DNA of 16,085 nucleotides from Bacillota bacterium (GTDB lineage Bacteria > Bacillota > Clostridia > Tissierellales > Peptoniphilaceae): NCBI GenBank assembly GCA_023394045.1, contig JAEXBN010000035.1, positions 1-16,085 of the forward strand, written 5' to 3'. The first letter of the stretch is position 1. Each line of letters opens with the position of its first letter. Position numbers and translations under genes: made by a program. The notes beneath the pieces were generated by a model that was not told the origin of the DNA, did no database searches, and saw only the letters and a list, made by a program, of their open reading frames with translations. This document shows, piece by piece, positions 7,195 through 14,203 of the stretch.

Positions 7195-8573
7195 AACATC
7201 AGACTTTAGGACAAATCGCCGGCTATGCCCACGCGGAGCTCAGCCCGGCGGATGCAAAAGACGAAGCGGTGCGAGCCATTTCCATCGACACCCGCACCAT
7301 TGATGTAGGGGATGTCTATATGCCGATCATCGGCGAGCGCCTGGATGGACATCAGTTTATCGACCAGGCGTTTGAAAAGGGCGCTGTCGCCAGCTTCCTG
7401 GATGCCGCCCATGGCCCCGCTCCAAAAGACGGGCACCGCTATCTGGTGGTGGATGACACCAATGCCGCCTTTACCCGCCTCGCTGCCAATTATCGCAATG
7501 GACTGGACGTGAAAGTCGTCGGCATCACCGGATCCAATGGGAAAACGACGACGAAGGATATTCTCCACTCGGTGCTTTCTGAACATTTCCGGACGATCAA
7601 AACCACGGGGAATCTCAACAATCAAATCGGCGTGCCCCGCACGCTGCTTCAAATCCATGAGGATACCGAAATCGCTGTGGTGGAGATGGGCATGAGCGCT
7701 CGAGGAGAGATTTCGGATCTGACCGCGATCGTTCGTCCGGATGTCGCCGTAATCACCAACGTTGGCGACGTGCATTTGGAACAGCTGGGATCCCGTGAAA
7801 ATATCGCGCAAGCAAAGCTGGAAATCCTCGAGAGCATGGATGAACAGGGGCTCTTTCTCTACAATTATGATAACGACGTGCTGCGGCAAGCGGTCGCAGA
7901 GCGAAGCATCCGCCCCCGCACCGTCTCATTTGGCGCTCAGCCCGGTGCCGATGTGCACTTGGAGCTGATCCGCTCCACCCCAGCCGGCACCGTATTTTCT
8001 GTGGACGGAGCGCCCTTCACCATCAATCTTCTCGGCGCGTACCAGATGTACAACGCCGCGGTCGCCGTGTTGGTCGCACGCCACTTCGGCATGACCGATG
8101 AAGAAATTCGAAACGGCCTGGAGGTGCGCGATCAGACGCATTGGCGCGCGGAACTGCAGCATTTCAAGGGATTTGATATCCTCGTCGACGTGTATAAATC
8201 CAACCCGCCCTCGCTGCGGGAAGCCCTGCAAACTGCCGCACTATTCCATGGATATCATCGAAAAATCGCCATTCTTGGCGACATGTTGGAACTCGGACCG
8301 AAGGAAAAAGAACTGCATCGGCAAGCCGGGGCGGCGATTGATCCCCTCGTATTTGATGATGTGCTGTTCTACGGACCGCTCTCGGCTTCGATGATGGAAG
8401 GAGCCATGCAGCATTTCGATCCCTCGCATCTCCGCCACTTCGACAGCAAGCCGGATCTGGTGGATTATGCCAAATATCTCATCCGCCCCAATACCCTCGT
8501 ACTCATTAAAGGGTCGCGAGCCATGCGCCTGGAAGAAGTCGTCGAAAGTCTCTCCATCATCACCGCCAAATAG
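7191..8573 (+). CDS. murF: UDP-N-acetylmuramoyl-tripeptide--D-alanyl-D-alanine ligase
   Basis: A 460-residue Mur ligase that adds the D-Ala-D-Ala made by Ddl to the UDP-MurNAc-tripeptide in the cytoplasm. The N-terminal domain has SIDTRTIDVGDVYMPIIGER (31-50), which binds the UDP sugar. The central ATPase domain has GITGSNGKTTTKDIL (111-125), GNLNNQIGVP (140-149), VVEMGMSARGEI and TNVGDVHLEQLGS with Lys209 of AQAKLEI at the position usually carbamylated. The C-terminal domain has ILGDMLELG and LIKGSRAMRLEEVV. The motif usually written YNANP reads YKSNP here (VDVYKSNPPSLREA). ATG at 7191 is preferred over the in-frame ATG at 7179, because GGGAG precedes it and ATGA overlaps the ddl stop. Confidence 0.95.
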   Translation: MKHQTLGQIAGYAHAELSPADAKDEAVRAISIDTRTIDVGDVYMPIIGERLDGHQFIDQAFEKGAVASFLDAAHGPAPKDGHRYLVVDDTNAAFTRLAANYRNGLDVKVVGITGSNGKTTTKDILHSVLSEHFRTIKTTGNLNNQIGVPRTLLQIHEDTEIAVVEMGMSARGEISDLTAIVRPDVAVITNVGDVHLEQLGSRENIAQAKLEILESMDEQGLFLYNYDNDVLRQAVAERSIRPRTVSFGAQPGADVHLELIRSTPAGTVFSVDGAPFTINLLGAYQMYNAAVAVLVARHFGMTDEEIRNGLEVRDQTHWRAELQHFKGFDILVDVYKSNPPSLREALQTAALFHGYHRKIAILGDMLELGPKEKELHRQAGAAIDPLVFDDVLFYGPLSASMMEGAMQHFDPSHLRHFDSKPDLVDYAKYLIRPNTLVLIKGSRAMRLEEVVESLSIITAK

Positions 8574-8652
8574 CACAACGGATCCGCTCAAAGGATGCCC
8601 TCGAACAGGATCCATACTTTCACAGGATCGATACTCAAAGAAAGGAGCGACG

Positions 8653-8931
8653 ATGCGCGCTGTCATCACCGTCATCGGACGAAACAAAATCGGAATCGTT
8701 GCTGGCATTACCCAAAAATGTTCGGACAACAAAATGGACATTGTTTCACTGGAACAGCAAATTATGCAGGGGATCTTTACGATGATGATTCTCGTTGATC
8801 TTTCCGAGGTGACCCGGGATCTCAGCGATATTGCCGACGATTTTCTGCACTATGGCGAAGAACGCGGCCTGGAAGTCCGGGTGCGCCATGAAGACACCTT
8901 TAATGTCATGTATGAATTGGATCGCAAATAA
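8653..8931 (+). CDS. ACT-domain protein, UPF0237 family
   Basis: A 92-residue protein that is essentially one ACT domain. It starts MRAVITVIGRNKIGIVAGIT and continues with DNKMDIVSLEQQIMQGIFTMMILVDLS, the beta-alpha-beta pattern in which Gly and Asn near the first turn often bind an amino acid. This family lies next to UPF0210 genes in many Firmicutes, including the SP0238-SP0239 pair of Streptococcus pneumoniae, and the same pairing is seen here: the TAATG junction shares one base. ATG at 8653 is chosen because AAAGGAG precedes it; the frame stays open upstream into murF, but the murF end and this RBS argue against a longer protein. The ligand is unknown; an amino-acid sensing role is inferred from the fold. 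Confidence 0.92.
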   Translation: MRAVITVIGRNKIGIVAGITQKCSDNKMDIVSLEQQIMQGIFTMMILVDLSEVTRDLSDIADDFLHYGEERGLEVRVRHEDTFNVMYELDRK

Positions 8932-10286
8932 TGGATTTTCAACAAATTTATGATACCGCGCACATGCTGTCGGATGAAAAACTGGATATCCGCACGGTCA
9001 CCATGGGCATCTCGCTTCTGGACTGTGCCGATTCCAATGGCGAAACGGCGCGACGCAAAATATATGACCGCATCACAAAAAAAGCGGAACGGCTAGTTTC
9101 CGAAGTGGATGCCATCGGGCGCACCTACGGCGTTGATATTGTCAATAAGCGAATTTCTGTGACCCCGATTTCTCTGATTGCCGGGGCTTCCCATGAAGAA
9201 GATTATGTTGCTTACGCCAAAACGCTGGATCAGGCGGCAAAGGAAGTCGGCGTGGATTTTATCGGCGGATTTTCAGCTCTCGTTCAGCGCCAGAGCACGG
9301 ATGCCGATCGCCGGCTGATCGCCTCCATCCCGGAAGCCCTTGCAGAAACCGACCTCGTTTGCGCCTCCATCAATACCGGATCCACCAGATCCGGCATCAA
9401 TATGGATGCCGTCGCCTCCCTCGGCGAAGTGATTTTGAAGGCCTCACAGCTCACCGCCGATCGCGATTGCATCGGTCCAGCCAAGTTCGTCGTCTTCTGC
9501 AACGCGGTCGAAGACAATCCATTTATGGCCGGTGCTTTTCATGGTCCCAGCCAAGGTGACTGCGCCCTTCGCGTCGGCGTCAGCGGCCCCGGCGTCGTCA
9601 AACATGCTCTGGAAAAGGTGCGCGGCGCACGATTCGAAATTCTCAACGAAGAAATCAAAAAAACAGCGTTCAAAATCACCCGCCTTGGTGAGCTGATTGG
9701 GGAAGAAGCCTCCCGCCGGCTTGGGGATCCCTTCACCACCATCGACCTATCGCTGGCTCCCACTCCCGCCATCGGCGACAGCGTGGCCCGTATTTTAGAA
9801 GAGTTCGGACTGAGTGAAGCCGGAATGCATGGATCCACCGCTGCTCTGGCCATGCTGAACGATGCCGTAAAAAAAGGAGGTCTGATGGCCTCATCGTATG
9901 TCGGCGGTCTCTCCGGCGCCTTCATCCCCGTCAGCGAAGATGAAGGGATGATCGCTGCCGCCCGATCCGGCATGCTGACCATAGATAAACTGGAAGCCAT
10001 GACCTGCGTCTGCTCCGTCGGACTCGACATGATCGCCATTCCGGGCGACACGCCCGCCTCCACCATTTCAGCGATCATCGCGGATGAATGCGCCATTGGC
10101 ATGATTAACCAGAAGACAACCGCCGTGCGTATCATACCTGTGATCGGTAAAACCGTGGGCGAAGAAGTCTCCTTTGGCGGTCTTCTCGGCAGCGCGCCGA
10201 TCATGCCCGTACACAAAGGCTCTGCCGACGCGATGATCGCCCGCGGCGGATTTATTCCCGCGCCGCTGCATTCCTTTAAGAACTGA
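8931..10286 (+). CDS. PFL-family protein, UPF0210 (DUF711)
   Basis: A 451-residue protein of the UPF0210/DUF711 family, whose pneumococcal member SP0239 has been solved and shows a fold related to pyruvate formate-lyase. The protein starts MDFQQIYDTAHMLSDEKLDI, and the C-terminal half holds conserved glycine-rich stretches GMHGSTAALAMLNDAVKKGG and SSYVGGLSGAFIPVSEDEG followed by IAIPGDTPASTISAIIADE. No membrane span is seen and length is normal for the family. No biochemical activity is established. It overlaps the ACT gene by one base, so the two are translated together and probably act together. The TGA stop lies inside the palindrome at 10283-10298. Confidence 0.93.
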   Translation: MDFQQIYDTAHMLSDEKLDIRTVTMGISLLDCADSNGETARRKIYDRITKKAERLVSEVDAIGRTYGVDIVNKRISVTPISLIAGASHEEDYVAYAKTLDQAAKEVGVDFIGGFSALVQRQSTDADRRLIASIPEALAETDLVCASINTGSTRSGINMDAVASLGEVILKASQLTADRDCIGPAKFVVFCNAVEDNPFMAGAFHGPSQGDCALRVGVSGPGVVKHALEKVRGARFEILNEEIKKTAFKITRLGELIGEEASRRLGDPFTTIDLSLAPTPAIGDSVARILEEFGLSEAGMHGSTAALAMLNDAVKKGGLMASSYVGGLSGAFIPVSEDEGMIAAARSGMLTIDKLEAMTCVCSVGLDMIAIPGDTPASTISAIIADECAIGMINQKTTAVRIIPVIGKTVGEEVSFGGLLGSAPIMPVHKGSADAMIARGGFIPAPLHSFKN

Positions 10287-10298
10287 GTGGTCACTCAG
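10283..10298. repeat. Palindrome spanning the UPF0210 stop codon
   Basis: CTGAGTGGTCACTCAG forms a 7-bp perfect stem with a 2-base centre. The TGA stop of the upstream gene (10284-10286) is part of it. There is no T-run after it, so it is not a standard Rho-independent terminator. It shares the CTGAGT/ACTCAG arms with the repeat array that follows. Confidence 0.75.
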
Positions 10299-10324
10299 AG
10301 ACAGTGGGTCTGTGGCTAAATAAC

Positions 10325-10468
10325 CAAAATACACTGAGATGAGGCGCCCTCAACTCAGTGCCTCATCCCTAAATTTGCAAAAATACACTGAGTTGAGGCA
10401 CCTCTCAACTCAGTGCCTCATCCTTAAATTGGCAAAAATACACTGAGGTGAGGCACCCCTCAACTCAG
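10325..10468. repeat. Array of three tandem ~54-bp hairpin repeats
   Basis: Units at about 10325-10377, 10378-10432 and 10433-10468 (the last cut short) share CAAAAATACACTGAG, then GAGGC, CTCAACTCAG, TGCCTCATCC and AAATT; the anchor ACACTGAG recurs at 10331, 10385 and 10440. Each unit folds into a hairpin. In unit 2 the stem is 12 perfect pairs (CACTGAGTTGAG 10386-10397 with CTCAACTCAGTG 10404-10415) around a 6-base loop; units 1 and 3 each have one mismatch. Read on the minus strand, each hairpin is followed by TGTATTTT, so the array may terminate the ABC operon that ends at 10465. The third unit reaches into the last codons of that ATPase gene. Confidence 0.9.
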
Positions 10469-11088
10469 CCCACCAGCCGCCCGCCAGACATTTGAATCAT
10501 ATCATCAGCGACTTCCCGCAAAAACGCCGCATCATGGCTCGCGATCAGGATTGTCGCGCCCTCTTCTTTGTATTTCTTCACCATCTGTTTAAGCAGATCA
10601 ATTCCCCGTTCATCCAACGCATTCGTCGGTTCATCCAATAAGATCAGCTTCGGATGATTCAAAAAGGCATACGCCAAACCCAAGCGCTGCTTCATACCCA
10701 GCGAATATTTTCCATAGCGTTTTTTTGATGCCTTCTCCAGCGAAACTTCCTTCAAGAGGGCATGAATATCCTCGTCCGTTACTCCCGGTGTCAGGTAAGA
10801 AAGCATCTTCAAATTTTGCTCGCCGGTTAAACTATCCAAAAATGCCGGCGCCTCCAAAAGCAAGCCAATATTTCGAGGCATGTGCTGAAAATTCACTTCC
10901 TGCCCGTCGATGAATACCTGTCCGCTATCTAAATGGATCAATCCCGTGATTGCGCGGAACAGCATCGTCTTTCCTGATCCGTTCTGCCCCACGACACCGT
11001 GAATATGGTGATCGTCGAGAGTCAGACTGACATCGTCCAATACAGGTTCCCCTTGAATCGTCTTCGTGACATTTTTGAGTTCAATCAT
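10465..11088 (-). CDS. ABC transporter ATP-binding protein, bacteriocin/lantibiotic-export type
   Basis: A 207-residue single-domain ABC ATPase, the last gene of a four-gene operon. Walker A is GQNGSGKT (34-41), the signature is YSLGMKQR (128-135), Walker B is LILLDEP (148-154) and the switch histidine is His185 in ASHD. The Q-loop position reads LLLEAPAFLDSLTG with Glu instead of Gln, as in BcrA/LanF-like ATPases of antimicrobial-peptide resistance and immunity transporters. It starts at ATG 11088, overlapping the permease stop as ATGA with no clear ribosome binding site, so translation is probably coupled. The stop TGA falls within the terminal arm of the hairpin repeat array. The substrate is not known. 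Confidence 0.93.
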   Translation of the reverse strand: MIELKNVTKTIQGEPVLDDVSLTLDDHHIHGVVGQNGSGKTMLFRAITGLIHLDSGQVFIDGQEVNFQHMPRNIGLLLEAPAFLDSLTGEQNLKMLSYLTPGVTDEDIHALLKEVSLEKASKKRYGKYSLGMKQRLGLAYAFLNHPKLILLDEPTNALDERGIDLLKQMVKKYKEEGATILIASHDAAFLREVADDMIQMSGGRLVG

Positions 11089-11846
11089 GACGAATATACC
11101 TCACTTAAAAAATCATATCGGCTGGATCTCCAAAAATAGAGCCCTAAGAGCGGAATAAAATAACCCGCTGTGATCATCAAATTTGACATCCACTCATATC
11201 CTTCCGGATCCGCAAAATTCTGCCGGAATACCAGCGACCCAGAACCTAGAAGCCACTGAACGGGAAGAAATGCGACAACCCCCAGCCAGACCAGCAAAAC
11301 GATCAGCCCTGCTCGATAGCCAAAATACAGCGCCACAACCAAGAAAAGCAGAAGCAGCACGCCATTTTCCAGCGCAAAGAAACTCTGAATGCGCAAAAAA
11401 TGAGACAGATCCATCCTCCACCCACTTCCGCCAGCAGCGACTGCCGCCAACATCACGCTGAGAGTCAACAAGATTTGAATGAGAAGCAAATGCACGATTC
11501 CGCTGCTCAACGCCGCCAGAAAATACGTGCGTCGGGAACCTGCCTGCATCATCAAAAGCGTTCCGTTCGACTGATGATCCTTCCATATGGCATCTGCGAT
11601 GAGCAGCGTCGGCGCTAAATGAAACGCAAACCAGGCGAGGGGAAAAAAGAATTGTCTATAGTTGATATGAAGCCCCGGATCCCGTAAGAGAAGCAACAAC
11701 CAAGACTGCAGCGGCTTCAGTTCCGCCTGCATCATCCCTTCCTGCTGAATCAGCCACTGCATCGTGAACGCAGCGAGAAGCATCAACACCATCCATTTCC
11801 ACTTTTTCATCAAAATGTAAAAAAAATCGCGCAAAAAGGCTCTCAT
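11085..11846 (-). CDS. ABC transporter permease, ~250 residues
   Basis: A 253-residue membrane protein with about six hydrophobic spans, starting MRAFLRDFFYILMKKWKWMV. One span reads FFPLAWFAFHLAPTLLIADA and others lie in the C-terminal half around VLLLLFLVVALYFGYRAG. Size and topology match ABC-2-like permeases of peptide export and immunity systems, but no diagnostic motif was found. The start overlaps the stop of the preceding permease gene (ATGA) without a separate RBS, and its own stop overlaps the ATPase start. Two different permeases with one ATPase suggest a heterodimeric channel, as in LanEG-type systems; this is an inference. Confidence 0.8.
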   Translation of the reverse strand: MRAFLRDFFYILMKKWKWMVLMLLAAFTMQWLIQQEGMMQAELKPLQSWLLLLLRDPGLHINYRQFFFPLAWFAFHLAPTLLIADAIWKDHQSNGTLLMMQAGSRRTYFLAALSSGIVHLLLIQILLTLSVMLAAVAAGGSGWRMDLSHFLRIQSFFALENGVLLLLFLVVALYFGYRAGLIVLLVWLGVVAFLPVQWLLGSGSLVFRQNFADPEGYEWMSNLMITAGYFIPLLGLYFWRSSRYDFLSEVYSS

Positions 11847-12664
11847 AACAAATTATCCCGATTTCGACAACTGTGCAAATAAGTCAGAACACAAAATCCG
11901 ATGATCACACCTAGATGCAATTTCGTCATCCAACGCATACTCTCTGCACTGATGGGAAAGCGAATCATCAGCTCCGACTCAAACGTTGCTGGAAGGCCGA
12001 TCAACTGAATGAGAAAATTCCAGAGCATATTTCCTGCATTGACAATAAAGTACGGGACAAACAACCCGGCATATGCCCCTTTCATCCAATAATTGACCGA
12101 CAAGGCAAAACACGCAAGCACACCTCCAAAAAGGGAGCTGCGCAAAATAGTAAAACCCATGTACAACAATGGATGCGCGAGCATAAAGGAAGGATAAAGA
12201 ATACTCTCTCTCATAAACTCCGGAAGATAATATTGGGAAATCGGCAACATAGGTACTTTGGTGAAGATCCAAAGATTCTCCAACACCAGCATGATTGCCA
12301 CAATGATCGCGCCGGAACAAAAAGCGACAACAAAATGAGAGGTCGCGATCTCGCGTCGCGAACTATTTCTCAACAAAGAAATCCCCACGCGGCTTTTCCG
12401 ATCTTCAAAAAACAAGTCACACGCCGGAAGAGCGACAACCAAGAAAATCAGGGTATTGATGACCGACCAACCAATCCCAGTAGCAAACGGCTGCCAATAA
12501 TTCCATGCGCCATTCAGCGGAAACCAGCGTCTGACCGTCACAGGAATATCCGAAGCATCAAAGGCAATATCCGAATAGGCCAAATAGGCACAAACAATCA
12601 ATGCCGGAACAAAAAGCCAAATCCGTTTACGGTTCAACACACGATAGATATCAAGATGCAACAT
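11843..12664 (-). CDS. ABC transporter permease, ~270 residues
   Basis: A 273-residue membrane protein with about six spans; the first follows MLHLDIYRVLNRKRIWLFVP. A large loop after span 1 (around FDASDIPVTVRRWFPLNGAW) is probably outside the cell, and a cytoplasmic segment FFEDRKSRVGISLLRNSSRR follows span 2, as in ABC-2 permeases. The frame stays open to 12724, but ATG at 12664 is preferred because GGAGG lies seven bases before it. This start overlaps the upstream gene by 14 bases. It is the likely partner of the second permease and the ATPase that follow. Substrate unknown. Confidence 0.8.
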   Translation of the reverse strand: MLHLDIYRVLNRKRIWLFVPALIVCAYLAYSDIAFDASDIPVTVRRWFPLNGAWNYWQPFATGIGWSVINTLIFLVVALPACDLFFEDRKSRVGISLLRNSSRREIATSHFVVAFCSGAIIVAIMLVLENLWIFTKVPMLPISQYYLPEFMRESILYPSFMLAHPLLYMGFTILRSSLFGGVLACFALSVNYWMKGAYAGLFVPYFIVNAGNMLWNFLIQLIGLPATFESELMIRFPISAESMRWMTKLHLGVIIGFCVLTYLHSCRNRDNLL

Positions 12665-13232
12665 GATCCGCCTCCAGGGGAATGAACTCAAAATAAACGG
12701 CTCCTTCTTCCCATTTTTGGTCATACTTTTCTATAAAAGCGCTAGGTTTGATCAATAAAACCAAGTCCTTCAAGTCGTCCTTTGGATCCAACGACAACGA
12801 AAACTGCATCGTCCCCTCAATCGATTGATCGGGCTCCAGATTCCACCCCTTATTCCTTCCACTGCTGATATTGGAAGAAAGCACCGGAAAATTGGAACCG
12901 CCCAACTGCCCTCTCCTAAGACTAAAGGGGAACCTGGCATCCGTCTCCGGAGAAAATTCGGCATCCGTCTCAACGGTTATATTGAACGTACAAGTATATT
13001 CCTTCTGTCCATCGTCAGTTAAAGATCCATCCCCTTGCTCTTCTATCGTATAGTCGTTGAGTACCACTTTGAAATGGTCTCTATCCATCGTGTAGGGCAA
13101 TTCGCGCTTCACCATCTCAATATGATGAGGAACATGTTGATTGATCTTGATAATCCGAAAGCCACAAAAAAGGACAAAAAGAAACACTGCGCCACCAAAA
13201 ATCAAAAAGCGTCGATGCATAAACGATTTCAT
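12651..13232 (-). CDS. Membrane-anchored extracellular protein of the ABC operon, DUF4352-like
   Basis: A 193-residue protein that I do not recognise by name. The N-terminus MKSFMHRRFLIFGGAVFLFV is a short basic segment followed by one hydrophobic span (about residues 9-27) with no lipobox, so the rest (about 165 residues) is probably outside the cell. That part looks like a single beta-sandwich: VVLNDYTIEE, YTCTFNITVETD, then WNLEPDQSIEGTMQFSLSLD and LKDLVLLIKP. This resembles the Ig-like DUF4352/DUF5067 domains, in which a Pro-rich turn precedes an F-x-V strand; this is an inference. Start ATG 13232 is preferred over TTG 13298, because the likely promoter would put the transcript start just before that TTG. 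As first gene of the operon it may capture or shield against the transported molecule. Confidence 0.75.
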   Translation of the reverse strand: MKSFMHRRFLIFGGAVFLFVLFCGFRIIKINQHVPHHIEMVKRELPYTMDRDHFKVVLNDYTIEEQGDGSLTDDGQKEYTCTFNITVETDAEFSPETDARFPFSLRRGQLGGSNFPVLSSNISSGRNKGWNLEPDQSIEGTMQFSLSLDPKDDLKDLVLLIKPSAFIEKYDQKWEEGAVYFEFIPLEADHVAS

Positions 13233-13310
13233 GCCCCCCCATGTTCCCTTTTTTCCTTTTAATTCTTTTGACCTTTTCCATCTATACGCTTGTATCAATC
13301 ACTTAATCTA

Positions 13311-13338
13311 ATTATAGCGCACAATTTAAAAGCAGCAA
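13311..13338 (-). promoter_or_regulatory. Promoter of the four-gene ABC operon
   Basis: On the minus strand TATAAT (13311-13316) is a perfect -10 element, with TTGCTG (13333-13338) 16 bases upstream. Transcription would start near 13304, giving a leader of about 70 bases before the ATG at 13232. Confidence 0.5.
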
Positions 13339-13395
13339 GAGATCGCCATTAATTTTGATCAATCAATATTTTATAGAGAGAAAAAGTTTTCTTCC

Positions 13396-13428
13396 TCAAC
13401 ACTTTATAATGGTACCATATACAGCCAT
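13396..13428 (-). other. Ten-codon reading frame with strong ribosome binding site
   Basis: Directly after the stop of the AT-rich permease gene, GGAGGG (13436-13441) lies seven bases before ATG at 13428. The frame encodes MAVYGTIIKC and ends at TGA 13396-13398, upstream of the promoter of the next operon. ATGGTACCAT, a perfect 10-bp palindrome, lies inside it. It could be a leader or signal peptide, or chance; no family is known to me. Confidence 0.2.
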
Positions 13429-13441
13429 CTATTTTCCCTCC

Positions 13442-14203
13442 TCATGAAATAGAGGCAACTTTTTTCTTATTTATGACAATCGCCAAAAGTAAAAAAGCGA
13501 TCAAACAACTCGCGCATCCGCTCATCAGCAGAACCAAAAAAGGTTTGGTTTGAAGAATAGTGAGCGTATTCATCCATTCTAAATCTCTTCCATTTGGTCG
13601 GCTGGCAATGATTCGAATCGCAGCAAACGGCAATCCATTAACATCCGCCGGACTCAACATGCCCCTGAAAGCCAAATTCCCAACATTAAATAGGATAAAG
13701 CCGATAAAGTTGACAATGAACGCGAGCATCGTCTTACGGCATAAAAATGCGATCATTGATGCAAATAGAACAGAAAAAAGCACCGCCAAAGCGACTTCCA
13801 CGAGACTGGAAAACAGCACATGGTTATCTTTCAACCCCAGCAGAAAGAAAGAAGCCCCAACAAATAAAAAAGCAGAGACCAGACTAACCATAAAATTGAG
13901 CAAAATTTTACTCGCCATGGCTTTTTTAGGCGGAATTCCATATTGATGATACATGAAAAAAATATGATGCTCAAAATCATTGGTCACCGACACGATATAA
14001 AAATAGGAGATAAAAATAAATACAAATTGATTGAATGCGCTGATGATGAACAAAAAGACGTCTATGTTCGTCATCCCCTGATCGGTATAGATTGAGCCAA
14101 TCAAGACCCCTGACAACCCTGTAACGAAATAAGCAATGACAAGGAAAAGCGCCCTCTTCGTGTTAAACATCCTCAAGCCCTCAAATGACATCAATTTGTT
14201 CAT
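13442..14203 (-). CDS. ABC transporter permease of the AT-rich ATPase-permease pair
   Basis: A 253-residue membrane protein with about six spans, for example ALFLVIAYFVTGLSGVLIGS near the N-terminus and a last span LVLLMSGCASCLIAFLLLAI. A cytoplasmic FEHHIFFMYHQYGIPPKKAM segment after the second span recalls the loop of ABC-2 permeases that contacts the ATPase. ATG at 14203 overlaps the ATPase stop as ATGA with GGAAGGA upstream. With a single permease gene the channel would be a homodimer. Its base composition is far more AT-rich than the ddl-murF operon, which suggests separate acquisition. Substrate unknown. Confidence 0.8.
   Translation of the reverse strand: MNKLMSFEGLRMFNTKRALFLVIAYFVTGLSGVLIGSIYTDQGMTNIDVFLFIISAFNQFVFIFISYFYIVSVTNDFEHHIFFMYHQYGIPPKKAMASKILLNFMVSLVSAFLFVGASFFLLGLKDNHVLFSSLVEVALAVLFSVLFASMIAFLCRKTMLAFIVNFIGFILFNVGNLAFRGMLSPADVNGLPFAAIRIIASRPNGRDLEWMNTLTILQTKPFLVLLMSGCASCLIAFLLLAIVINKKKVASIS

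Noticed and set aside
8576..8640. Several GGATC/CTCAAAG motifs between murF and the ACT gene
   Set aside because: Spacing and flanks are irregular and the matches are short; GGATCC is frequent elsewhere in this window.
10325..10468. Possible CRISPR array
   Set aside because: The whole unit, including the segments between stems, is repeated; there are no unique spacers and no cas genes nearby.
13233..13298. TTG-initiated extension of the anchored protein
   Set aside because: The likely promoter places the transcript start near 13304, leaving almost no leader, and the extra residues are basic and precede a good N-terminal anchor beginning at MKSF.
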